NCBI GenBank assembly: GCA_943324055.2
Contig: CALPKD020000006.1
Span: forward strand, 1 to 14,158
Direction of reading: 5' to 3'
Length of the DNA stretch: 14,158 nucleotides
DNA from: Chitinophaga pinensis
GTDB taxonomy: Bacteria; Bacteroidota; Bacteroidia; Chitinophagales; Chitinophagaceae
Positions 1 to 7,866 of the stretch are shown piece by piece. Within the stretch, counting starts at the first letter, position 1; each line of letters begins with the position of its first letter. Below the pieces are notes generated by a model. That model worked only from the letters and a program-made list of their open reading frames with translations. It had not been told where the DNA came from and did no database searches. The position numbers were made by a program, and so were the translations under genes.

Positions 1-1110
1 CAGTTAAATACAACTGGAGTTGAGAATGTAGCAGTTGGCTCTGGAGCATTAAATTCAAATACGACAGCAGGAGCAAATGTCGCAATTGGTTTTAATGCTC
101 AGTATAGCACTTCTAATTCAAGTGGTAATGTTGCAGTAGGGTATGGTGCATCTTATGCCAATCTTATAGGGACTCACAATAATGCATTGGGTAGATATGC
201 GCTTAAAAACAATTTAGCATCTGATAATAGTGCATTTGGTACTGATGCGCTTTATAATAATACAACAGGAGGAGGCCAGGCTGGTTTTGGTGTTGAAGCA
301 TTATATAATAATACAACAGGTCAACAAAATACAGCATTGGGGTATGCAGCAGGTTTGATTAATACCATTGGTTCTAATAATACTTTAATTGGATTTCAAG
401 CAGACGTTGTTACAAACAATTTGTCTAATGCAACAGCAATAGGAAGTGGTGCAATAGTTTCCGCTTCAAATACAATTCAATTAGGTAATTCATCAATTAC
501 AGATGTGAAAACAAATGGAGTGATTACTGCTTCTGGCTTGGGAATTGGTGCTAAATCAAATACTTCCTCTGCATTAGAAGTAAATTCAACAACACAAGGA
601 TTTTTACCACCTAGAATGACAGCAGCTCAAAGAGATAATATTTCATCTCCAGTTGCAGGACTTGTATTATGGTGTACCAATTGTGCTGATTTTGGGGAAC
701 TTCAAGTTTACAATGGGAATACTTGGACTAATATGATTGGTGGAGCTACAAGTTTGGTGACAAATACTTCACCACCACCACCTACCCCAATTGAGGCTTC
801 TATTGTCTTTTCCATAAATGTTGATCCTGGAGTAGGTAATATTTTAGCTGTTACTGGAACTACACAGGCAATGGTTGTAAGTATAAGTTCTGCTATTCCG
901 TCAGCAGGAGTAAATGTGAATGTAATTGTTAGAAAGGATAGTGATAATTCAATTATATTCTCAAGTTCAATTTCAAGTACTTCTTCAGTAAATAACATTT
1001 CTATTTCAGGACTAACTGCTGGCGTGCTTTGCACTGCAAGCGTTTCAGTGACATCGAAATCTACTAGCGCAAATACTTCAACTAAAACATTCAAATTAGC
1101 GGCTAAGTAG
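1..1110 (+). CDS. Adhesin-like protein with YadA/Hep_Hag-type head repeats (5' end missing)
   Basis: The frame is open from base 1 to the TAG at 1108-1110 (369 codons seen), so the gene starts upstream; the TTG at 187 is only an internal codon. Bases 1-450 encode degenerate repeats of the type N-x-A-[VIL]-G-x-x-A (NVAVGSGA, NVAIGFNA, NVAVGYGA, NTALGYAA), the pattern of trimeric-autotransporter head domains, where each repeat forms one turn of a left-handed beta-roll. Next is NTIQLGNSSITDVKTNG (about 472-516) and a module with GFLPPRMTAAQRD and VYNGNTW (about 560-735), both frequent in Bacteroidota surface and tail-fibre-like proteins. A proline hinge (769-789) leads to a Ser/Val-rich C-terminal beta-sandwich, possibly fibronectin-III-like. 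There is no YadA-type membrane anchor and no T9SS sorting domain, so how it is exported or held at the surface is unclear. The next gene begins 14 bp downstream and is probably co-transcribed. The repeat and module assignment is fairly sure; an adhesion role is inference. Confidence 0.75.
   Translation, partial: QLNTTGVENVAVGSGALNSNTTAGANVAIGFNAQYSTSNSSGNVAVGYGASYANLIGTHNNALGRYALKNNLASDNSAFGTDALYNNTTGGGQAGFGVEALYNNTTGQQNTALGYAAGLINTIGSNNTLIGFQADVVTNNLSNATAIGSGAIVSASNTIQLGNSSITDVKTNGVITASGLGIGAKSNTSSALEVNSTTQGFLPPRMTAAQRDNISSPVAGLVLWCTNCADFGELQVYNGNTWTNMIGGATSLVTNTSPPPPTPIEASIVFSINVDPGVGNILAVTGTTQAMVVSISSAIPSAGVNVNVIVRKDSDNSIIFSSSISSTSSVNNISISGLTAGVLCTASVSVTSKSTSANTSTKTFKLAAK
244..320 (+). repeat. 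Direct repeat within the head-repeat region
   Basis: Bases 244-269 and 295-320 are 26-bp direct copies matching at 22 positions and 51 bp (17 codons) apart. Both encode ALYNNTTG. They are the best-conserved DNA copies among the degenerate head repeats and suggest recent duplication of a beta-roll turn. Confidence 0.7.
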
Positions 1111-1124
1111 TTTAAACTTTACAA

Positions 1125-2045
1125 ATGAAAACCTTAACCTACTTATTACTTTCCTTACTCACGCTAACTGGTTATTCCCAAACCATCAAGCGTGCTTCAA
1201 TAAATTCTATTGGATTTACGAGCCCGAATGTAAATTTTACAGTAGGTCAATATATGGCTGGTAATTTTAGTTCAGAAAATAGTAAAATTACATTAGGCTT
1301 TCAGCAGCCTGTTCGTATAATGTTAGATACGAGTGTGAGTATTATTGGTAGTTACAGTATATGTCCTGGCGATACAACAGTAATTAAGGCAAACAGCTCT
1401 CCTTTTTACACCTGGTTTAAAAACGATGTAGTGATGAAGTCAAATGATACTTCATTGCTAAGATTAACACAAAAGGATACAGGGGTATATCGGATTACTT
1501 ATTCAGATGGGCTCGGACATTTTGATTCGTCAAGGAAAGTTGTTATTACCCAAAGTCCATATCCTAGACCACCTTCTCCAATTATATACAGGGACACGTC
1601 AGGCTATTTAAATTCAAATTATAATTCGGGTAATCAGTGGTACAAAAATGGCATTAAAATAGATGGTGCAACTGATTATAAATTCAAGCCACTTGAAAAC
1701 GCTAGTTATACTGTAACAACCACACAAAATGGATGTGCTAGTATTAAAGGGAGCTCTTACTTTTTCTTAGTCACTGATATTATAAATTTAGGGGATAATC
1801 AATTTATCAAGGTAACCCCTAATCCATTTAGTTCGAATGTATACTTGCACTTCTTCTTACTAAAATACAATACGCTAAATGTGGACGTATTTGATTTAAA
1901 TAGTGGAGGGATGTTGGCAAATAGAAAGATGTTAAATACAGGAACTAACTTAGATATTGCCGGTTTGTCATCTGGAGTCTACATTGTTAAAGTATATTCA
2001 TCTGACCTTAAAATGACCTACACGTTTAAAATTGTGAAACTGTAA
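1125..2045 (+). CDS. Secreted Ig-like protein with T9SS type A sorting domain
   Basis: A 306-residue protein of unknown specific function. Residues 1-18 are a typical signal peptide (MKTLTYLLLSLLTLTGYS), supporting the ATG at 1125. Residues about 21-63 form a short module ending in GFQQP (58-62), a pattern that in Bacteroidota often precedes Ig-like domains and a sorting tail. Residues about 75-142 look Ig-like (CPGD, then DTGVYRI). A second Ig-like unit (about 149-215, with QWYKNGIKIDGA and NGC) runs into the sorting domain: PNPF at 232-235, then LSSGVYIVKV and the terminal TFKIVKL. In T9SS cargo this domain directs passage through the outer membrane and is then removed, usually with surface attachment or release. 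The last ~155 residues are paralogous to the end of the M4 peptidase at 2249-6280. The gene lies 14 bp behind the adhesin-like gene, so the two products may work together at the surface; that is inferred only from spacing. Confidence 0.85.
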   Translation: MKTLTYLLLSLLTLTGYSQTIKRASINSIGFTSPNVNFTVGQYMAGNFSSENSKITLGFQQPVRIMLDTSVSIIGSYSICPGDTTVIKANSSPFYTWFKNDVVMKSNDTSLLRLTQKDTGVYRITYSDGLGHFDSSRKVVITQSPYPRPPSPIIYRDTSGYLNSNYNSGNQWYKNGIKIDGATDYKFKPLENASYTVTTTQNGCASIKGSSYFFLVTDIINLGDNQFIKVTPNPFSSNVYLHFFLLKYNTLNVDVFDLNSGGMLANRKMLNTGTNLDIAGLSSGVYIVKVYSSDLKMTYTFKIVKL

Positions 2046-2102
2046 TTACTGCTTCGCTATTTTTCTTCAAATCAATAGCATATTGACTCTTGAAAATGAC
2101 TT

Positions 2103-2133
2103 TTAATGGGGATTCACGCCTAAAACCCATTAA
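2103..2133 (+). terminator. Possible terminator hairpin after the adhesin/T9SS cargo pair
   Basis: TTAATGGG (2103-2110) and CCCATTAA (2126-2133) are perfect 8-bp complementary arms around a 15-nt loop, 57 bp after the stop at 2045. The downstream side is AT-rich but lacks a clean run of T, so an intrinsic terminator is only a suggestion. I see nothing else convincing in the 203-bp gap before 2249. Confidence 0.3.
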
Positions 2134-2248
2134 TATATTTAAATTTTCTTATTTATTATGCCCACATATGATTAATTATTCTAATTTAGTAATATGATTT
2201 CAGCTAATTTGCTGTCTTGAATTTTGTTAATCCTAAAATCTACTCCTT

Positions 2249-5200
2249 ATGAAGGGTATTAAACTGTTAATATTTAACATATTATTTTTATCACTAATTG
2301 GTTATGCTCAAACTTCCAAGCCTATTAAAGTTTACGATTCAACTATCAATAAACAATATCCGGAACATGAAACTATAATAGGTGATCCAAATAAAATAAA
2401 TAAAAAGAGTATCAATAAACAAAGAAGTTTAAAGTCTAATAAAAGTTACTCTAGTATTAAGTCCATAAATTCAAATAATTTATCTGATTTAATAATTAAT
2501 AAAATAGTTTATTCAAATGAAAATAAACTACCCATATTCATAAGTACTACTTTAAACAAAACAGCAGTTACGGATACCATAAAATCAAACTCGAATAAAA
2601 TAGAATTGAGTTTAGATAATCTATTAAATATATCAGATCAATATCTTAATCAATTGAAGCCCTATTTGATTAGGGATAATTTCACGCCTACCTTTAAATA
2701 CACTTCATTAACAAACGACGAGCAAGGGTATAGTCATCTTAAATATAATCAAACAATAAACAATATTCCAATTTATGGATCTGAAATCATAATTCATATT
2801 AACAATAAAGGGGAAGCACAAATTTTTAATGGAAAATATGTTAATGCTTCAGTTGTGGATAATCGAATTTCATATATTAGTGAATCAAAAGTTATTGAAA
2901 TTATTGATAAATATTACGATGATAATAAAATTAAAAAAAGTAAGTTCAATATTCCATTTGCTCAACAAAATACAATTGATACTACCTATTATATTAATAA
3001 AAATCAATTAGCAATTCTTGCGTTTCATGTAATTTCATATCCTAATCCTATACGTAGATACGAGCATTTTATTAATGCAGCAACTGGTGAAATATTAGAA
3101 AGTATAGAGACTACTTGTTCTTTTGCTGGTCCAGCAACTATTAATGCAACTGATTTAAATGGTAATTCAAAAACAATCAATTCTTATTTCAATGGTTCTA
3201 AATATTATTTAAGAGATGTGAGTAAGCCAATGTTTAATGCTACCACTACTTCACCTTCTGGTTACATAGAGACATTCAATGCCTTAAATACTTCGAGTGA
3301 CAATTTCGAATTTGAATATATTACATCTAATACTAATAGCTGGGCAGATGCTAAATCTGTATCTGCTCATAGTAATGCAAGTATTAGTTATGATTATTAT
3401 TTAAAAAATCATAGCAGAAATTCAATTAATGGGAATGGTGCCAATATATATTCATTTATAAATGTAGCTGACGATAGTACAGGAATTGGCATGGACAATG
3501 CTTATTGGAACGGTTTTGCAATGTATTATGGAAATGGTAATAAGATTTTTAAGCCCTTGGCGGCATCATTGGATGTAGCTGGTCATGAAATGACACATGG
3601 AGTAGTACAGGCTAGTGCAAACCTCGAATATAGTGGTCAATCAGGTGCATTAAATGAATCGTTTGCTGATATTTTTGGTGCATTGATTGATTCTACTAAT
3701 TGGACGATAGGGGAAGGTATTATTTTATCCACTGCTTTGAAATATTACCCAAGTGGGAGTCTAAGGTCTCTACAAGATCCACATAATGGAGGTAAAAGTA
3801 TTTCAGATAATTCCTTTCAACCTAACAATATGAAGGAATTTTTTTATGGAAACTCAGATAATTATGGGGTACATATAAATAGTGGAATACCTAATTTCGC
3901 TTTTTATTTATTAGCAACAAGTCCTATCGGGAAAGCAAATGCTGGGAAAATTTATTATAGAGCACTGAATAACTATTTAACGAAAAAATCACTTTTCTTA
4001 GATTTGAGAGTTGCTGTAATTCAGGCAGCCAAAGATTTATTCTCGAATTTGAATGCAGATAAATATGCGGCGACAGCATTTGATTCAGTCGGTATCTATG
4101 AAGCGACAACTACAAGTTCTGCTTCAAAGACAATTCCTACTAACATTGGCACAGAGTATTTAATTACTTTAAACACTGATGTTGCTAACACGAATGGTAT
4201 TTACAGATCTAATCAACAAGGGCTTAATTATACAGCATTAGCCGGCAAGGTTATGGGTAATAAAATGAGTATTACGGATAATGGTAATAATGGTGTGTAT
4301 GTTGGAGTGGATAAAAAATTGTATTTAATTAAAACTAATCCAACATCTGCACCTACGATTAGTGTCATGCAAAATCAAGCTATTTGGTCTAGTGTCGCTT
4401 TTTCAAAAGATGGAAAGAGGTTAGCTGCGGTCACAACTAGTGCTGACACTTCAATTTGGGTATACGATTTTAATAAAATTAAATGGTTTAGATATAAACT
4501 CTATGCACCAACATATTCAAATGTAAAAGCGCAGGGACCTGTTTATGCAGATGCATTAGAATGGGATTACAATGGGGAGTATCTTGTGTATGATTGTTAT
4601 AATAAAATTGGTTCAGCAACAACTTCCTCAATTGATTATTGGGACATTAATGCGATTCATGTATGGGACAATGATTATGACACAACAGGCACAGGGGATA
4701 TTGTAAACTTTTTTTCATTGGGTGAAAATGACAATATTGGGAATCCTGTTATTGCGAAAAACTCACCTAATATAATGGCGTTCGATTATTTTAACACAGT
4801 AAATAAAGAATACATAACGGCGGGATACAACTTAGAAAAAGACTCATTAGATTTAATTTATACAAACAACACCATTGGGTACCCTTCGTATAGTAGATTA
4901 GATGACTCCCTGTATATCGTTTCCTTAGACAGTCGAAATGTATCTTCTATTAACAAGATTAAACTTAATGCAAATAAAATATCTTCGTCAAGTGTGCCTA
5001 TTAAGATATTGAGTAGTGCTAAGTGGCCAATTTCATATACAACAGGAACTAGATATTTTGTAACACCGCCTAAGCCTAGGATATCATTAAATTCAAACTC
5101 CGTAATTTGTTCGACTAATAAAATTTCTTTAACTAGTAGTAATGGTATAGGTAATCAATGGTATTTTAATGGAGTGTTAATCAAAGATTCAACACGTCGA

Positions 5201-6280
5201 ACTTTAGTTACTAACAGTGCAGGAAGCTATTCAGTAATAAGTGCTACTGGTGAATTAGTGAGTGAGTTTAGTGATCCGGTTGTAATTAACGTTTTAACTT
5301 CGCCCTCATCTCCAAAAGTCAAAGACACATCATATTGTTTAAATCAAAGTGTAATTAATTTAAGTGCTAGTTTAAACGCAACTAATGATAAGTTAAGATG
5401 GTATGGGTTTAATGCTGTTGGGGGTTCTTTTGATTCGCTTGCTCCAAAACCTTTTTCTAATGCCGTAGCAGTTTACAATTATTATGTTAGTGAATTCAAT
5501 AACGCTAGCGGTTGCGAGAGCAATAGATCTAAAATTACAATTAGTGTAAACGCATTACCACTAGCTCCAACTGTTACTGATTCTTCCTTTTGTAACAATG
5601 TAAGTGCAGATAGTTTAAAAGTAAAAGCATCGAGCGGGAATTCATTGTTGTGGTATGGCACAAATGCAACAGGTGGAACAGGGGCTACTATTGCTTCAAA
5701 ACCAACTACCTCAACAATTGGTAATTATAATTATTACGTAAGTCAATCAATAAATGTAACTGGTTGTGAAGGGCCTAGGTCAAAAATAATTATTACTATA
5801 AAACCTGTTCCATCTGCTCCTGTGTTGATAAGAGATACAGCTAATTACTTATTGGCAAGTACAAATAGTAATATATGGTATAAAGATGGTGTACAGTTAG
5901 GTGATACAGCTCAAAGGATTAAACCTGCAGCAGTTGGTTCATATTCTGCTAAGACAACTTTAAATGGTTGCGTAAGTGTCGCTAGTTCAAATTATTACTT
6001 TTTAGTTACGGATGTAATTAATTTAAGCGGAGACGAGTTTATAAAATTAGCCCCAAATCCTTTTAGTAATCAACTTAACTTTGATTTTGTTGTGAAGGGG
6101 TATCAAAGACTAAATGTGGATTTTTTTGAAATTGCTACTGGCACTAAAGTAGATAGTAAACAAGGATTACTGCCGGGAGTTCCTATGTACTTAGGACATT
6201 TGTCTGCAGGCACTTATTTGGTTAAAGTGTCAAGCGGAGACGGAAAGATTACCCATTCATTTAAAATCATGAAGCTGTAA
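2249..6280 (+). CDS. Secreted M4-family (thermolysin-type) metallopeptidase, multidomain, T9SS cargo
   Basis: A 1343-residue zinc endopeptidase, over twice the length of classical thermolysin precursors. The ATG at 2249 opens directly into a signal peptide (residues 1 to ~20). The propeptide has an FTP-type segment (about 130-185; HLKYNQTINNIPIYGSE) and a PepSY-like segment (about 195-285), normally a chaperone and inhibitor of the zymogen. The catalytic domain (about 295-620) is intact: zinc ligands H446 and H450 in HEMTH, general base E447, third ligand E470 in NESFAD, and Y461, R506 and H542 (GVHINSG) matching thermolysin Y157, R203 and H231. Residues about 635-938 resemble a WD40/TolB-like propeller (AFSKDGKRLAA near 716). 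An Ig-like domain (about 942-1015) and two Ig_7/CHU_C-type domains (about 1020-1190; LLWYGTNATGGTG) follow, then an Ig-like unit and a T9SS type A domain (PNPF 1269-1272, terminal FKIMKL). Secretion and proteolysis are well supported; the substrate and the propeller's role are unknown. Confidence 0.95.
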   Translation: MKGIKLLIFNILFLSLIGYAQTSKPIKVYDSTINKQYPEHETIIGDPNKINKKSINKQRSLKSNKSYSSIKSINSNNLSDLIINKIVYSNENKLPIFISTTLNKTAVTDTIKSNSNKIELSLDNLLNISDQYLNQLKPYLIRDNFTPTFKYTSLTNDEQGYSHLKYNQTINNIPIYGSEIIIHINNKGEAQIFNGKYVNASVVDNRISYISESKVIEIIDKYYDDNKIKKSKFNIPFAQQNTIDTTYYINKNQLAILAFHVISYPNPIRRYEHFINAATGEILESIETTCSFAGPATINATDLNGNSKTINSYFNGSKYYLRDVSKPMFNATTTSPSGYIETFNALNTSSDNFEFEYITSNTNSWADAKSVSAHSNASISYDYYLKNHSRNSINGNGANIYSFINVADDSTGIGMDNAYWNGFAMYYGNGNKIFKPLAASLDVAGHEMTHGVVQASANLEYSGQSGALNESFADIFGALIDSTNWTIGEGIILSTALKYYPSGSLRSLQDPHNGGKSISDNSFQPNNMKEFFYGNSDNYGVHINSGIPNFAFYLLATSPIGKANAGKIYYRALNNYLTKKSLFLDLRVAVIQAAKDLFSNLNADKYAATAFDSVGIYEATTTSSASKTIPTNIGTEYLITLNTDVANTNGIYRSNQQGLNYTALAGKVMGNKMSITDNGNNGVYVGVDKKLYLIKTNPTSAPTISVMQNQAIWSSVAFSKDGKRLAAVTTSADTSIWVYDFNKIKWFRYKLYAPTYSNVKAQGPVYADALEWDYNGEYLVYDCYNKIGSATTSSIDYWDINAIHVWDNDYDTTGTGDIVNFFSLGENDNIGNPVIAKNSPNIMAFDYFNTVNKEYITAGYNLEKDSLDLIYTNNTIGYPSYSRLDDSLYIVSLDSRNVSSINKIKLNANKISSSSVPIKILSSAKWPISYTTGTRYFVTPPKPRISLNSNSVICSTNKISLTSSNGIGNQWYFNGVLIKDSTRRTLVTNSAGSYSVISATGELVSEFSDPVVINVLTSPSSPKVKDTSYCLNQSVINLSASLNATNDKLRWYGFNAVGGSFDSLAPKPFSNAVAVYNYYVSEFNNASGCESNRSKITISVNALPLAPTVTDSSFCNNVSADSLKVKASSGNSLLWYGTNATGGTGATIASKPTTSTIGNYNYYVSQSINVTGCEGPRSKIIITIKPVPSAPVLIRDTANYLLASTNSNIWYKDGVQLGDTAQRIKPAAVGSYSAKTTLNGCVSVASSNYYFLVTDVINLSGDEFIKLAPNPFSNQLNFDFVVKGYQRLNVDFFEIATGTKVDSKQGLLPGVPMYLGHLSAGTYLVKVSSGDGKITHSFKIMKL

Positions 6281-6316
6281 CAGTAGCTAAATTCGAAATA
6301 TTGCTTCAAAATGTGT

Positions 6317-6364
6317 GCAATAACGAACTAATAAAAAATAAATTTTTTATTAGTTCGTTATTGC
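6317..6364. repeat. Perfect 23-bp inverted repeat, possible bidirectional terminator
   Basis: Bases 6317-6339 are the exact reverse complement of 6342-6364, leaving only AA (6340-6341) at the centre. The repeat lies 36 bp after the peptidase stop codon. The inner part of each arm is A/T only (AATAAAAAAT and ATTTTTTATT), so on either strand a transcript would pair its outer GCAATAACGAACTA segments and carry U-rich sequence in the distal arm. The likeliest role is ending transcription of the peptidase gene. The absence of a T-run after the stem and the perfect symmetry also fit a cruciform, a protein-binding site or a small palindromic repeat element. Confidence 0.7.
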
Positions 6365-6441
6365 CTCCTTTAAATTACAACCAATTGATAGGTAGGTAGT
6401 TAGTACCGATATTTTATAAATTCTATATATTTTTTATTTTG

Positions 6442-6449
6442 TATATTTG
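6442..6449 (+). promoter_or_regulatory. Candidate Bacteroidota -7 element (TATATTTG) for the 6552 lipoprotein gene
   Basis: TATATTTG matches the Bacteroidota housekeeping -7 consensus TAnnTTTG. A clear TTTG at the usual -33 spacing is not seen. The predicted start of transcription, around 6456, falls at a short AT-only inverted repeat (6456-6471, 7-bp arms). The leader to the ATG at 6552 would be roughly 95 nt. Confidence 0.4.
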
Positions 6450-6551
6450 TAGCTAAATATTTAAAAATATTAAAGGTAAATTTTTGATTAAATTTTCCCC
6501 AAAAAAGCCATCTCGTTAACACATTTGTTTTCATTATATAAAAACTAGTTT

Positions 6552-7844
6552 ATGTTCAAAAATTTTATTTTTTTTACAATTATTTTTACGCAATTATTAA
6601 TTTCTTGCGGAAAAGTAGCTGTTTTTCAGCCCGAAAATTCAAGTAATAAAATTGATCAGATACTAGCTACTCCAATTAATGCTTTAACAAGTGCTCAAAT
6701 TGATCAGATATTAGCTACTCCATATTCTACATTAACTGCGGATCAACAAAAAGGAAAGTTTGAAATTGAAGCAAATAAAATGTTGGATCAGATGGGCACC
6801 TTTGATATGGATATAGAATTAGTAGCACTTCAAAATTTCGAAAATTTATTGAATAATAGTACCAATACTGTGCAACTATTTAGTACACAAAATAATTCTA
6901 GCAATGGAGTAATAAAGTCTTATAGTGTATCTAATATTATTACGCTTAATGATGTTTATGGTATTTTTACCTGGGATAATAAAAATCAAAAATGGATTGA
7001 AACAGTTTCAACAAAAGAATTAAAATTTATTTTCCCTTCAAAGGAAGCAGGGCTTACTAATAATACAGTTTTATCTTTTAATGGAAATTCTTCAGAAATT
7101 ATTTCTGGAAACTTTCTCCTTCCAACATCTGTAATTGCAACTATGACAATAGATGATAAGCAAGCTATACTATTGAATGCGTCTGTTAAGTATTTAAATA
7201 AAAACCAAGTTCCATATGAAGCTAGCTATAAAATGTCTATTGGGAAAATGACATTTGAATTTGCTGGTAAAAGAACTTTGCCAGTTTCAGCTTCTTCGTC
7301 AATTTCAATGAATGGTAGTAATATAATAAGGTTTGCGGTAAATACTACGGCTAACATCGATAGTATTTTATTAAGTACGAATCTCGAAAAATACCTAGGA
7401 AAAGTGAACGGTGTCGTACAAATGATGAATAATTTCATGATTGTTGCTAACGTGAATATCCAAGGTATGGCGGATGCCGAAAATGCATTGTTATTAGCTA
7501 ATCCTGATCCATGGGATAAGTTTACTTCTTTTAATGCGACATTTTGTAATTCTTTGAATTTGTATAATAAAAATATATCAGAAGGGTATGCAAAAATATA
7601 TAACGCAAACATAAAATTATCGCTTGTATCAATAAAAGATGGTACGAAAATTGCAGATATTGTTCAAAGGTCAGTAAAGAATGAAAATGGTCTTTATTAT
7701 GGAACTAATATCACAGAGGAAACATACAACGAATCATTATATTTGATTTTTAATAATACTACGGAAGTAGAAATGAGTGTTTATTTTTCTAGCGGGTTTA
7801 GTAATCTAGAAAAAAGATTTGAGGAATTTTTATTAAAGTTTTAA
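6552..7844 (+). CDS. Putative outer-membrane or surface lipoprotein of unknown function
   Basis: A 430-residue protein I cannot assign to a named family. Residues 1-18 are a hydrophobic lipoprotein signal sequence ending in LLISC, with C19 as the probable lipidated residue; this supports the ATG at 6552. Residues about 34-65 contain two adjacent 16-residue repeats of the form IDQILATPxxxLTxxQ, probably a flexible or helical spacer lifting the body off the membrane. The rest is rich in Asn, Ser and Thr with alternating hydrophobic patterns, suggesting a mostly beta fold, and has a run typical of unnamed Bacteroidota lipoproteins (YGIFTWDNKNQKWIET, then LKFIFPS and LLPTSVIA). No catalytic motif is visible. 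The gene stands alone, with a palindrome upstream and a convergent gene 7 bp from its stop. Lipoprotein localisation is well supported; function is unknown. Confidence 0.8.
   Translation: MFKNFIFFTIIFTQLLISCGKVAVFQPENSSNKIDQILATPINALTSAQIDQILATPYSTLTADQQKGKFEIEANKMLDQMGTFDMDIELVALQNFENLLNNSTNTVQLFSTQNNSSNGVIKSYSVSNIITLNDVYGIFTWDNKNQKWIETVSTKELKFIFPSKEAGLTNNTVLSFNGNSSEIISGNFLLPTSVIATMTIDDKQAILLNASVKYLNKNQVPYEASYKMSIGKMTFEFAGKRTLPVSASSSISMNGSNIIRFAVNTTANIDSILLSTNLEKYLGKVNGVVQMMNNFMIVANVNIQGMADAENALLLANPDPWDKFTSFNATFCNSLNLYNKNISEGYAKIYNANIKLSLVSIKDGTKIADIVQRSVKNENGLYYGTNITEETYNESLYLIFNNTTEVEMSVYFSSGFSNLEKRFEEFLLKF
6651..6746 (+). repeat. Two 48-bp tandem repeats encoding IDQILATP units
   Basis: Units at 6651-6698 and 6699-6746 are in frame and encode 16 residues each. 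The first 24 bases differ at a single position (ATACTAGC against ATATTAGC); the second halves have diverged more but keep the LTxxQ pattern. This is an intragenic duplication just after the lipid-anchor region. Confidence 0.8.
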
Positions 7845-7866
7845 AATTATTTTAATACTTTTTTTT
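7831..7866 (+). terminator. Weak candidate terminator overlapping the convergent gene end
   Basis: TATTAAA (7831-7837) and TTTAATA (7851-7857) can pair, followed by C and eight T (7859-7866). The stem is all A/T and therefore weak. It straddles both stop codons, and its T-run encodes the lysines at the end of the minus-strand lipoprotein. Confidence 0.25.

Noticed and set aside
244..320. CRISPR-like or mobile repeat
   Set aside because: The repeats are coding, in frame and degenerate, as expected of protein head repeats; there are no spacers or terminal inverted repeats.
708..1094. Minus-strand frame of 128 codons
   Set aside because: It is antisense to the C-terminal domain of the adhesin-like gene, and lacks a signal, domain or plausible promoter.
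187..1110. A TTG-initiated gene starting at 187
   Set aside because: The frame and its head repeats continue upstream without interruption to base 1, so this is an internal codon of a gene cut by the window edge.
2829..4109. Short frames inside the M4 peptidase gene (+ 2829-3011, - 3924-4109)
   Set aside because: Both are embedded in strongly supported coding sequence and have low-complexity Ile/Leu/Lys or Ser/Leu-rich translations.
7226..7612. Minus-strand frame of 128 codons
   Set aside because: It is antisense to the lipoprotein gene, whose signal peptide and repeats support the + strand reading.
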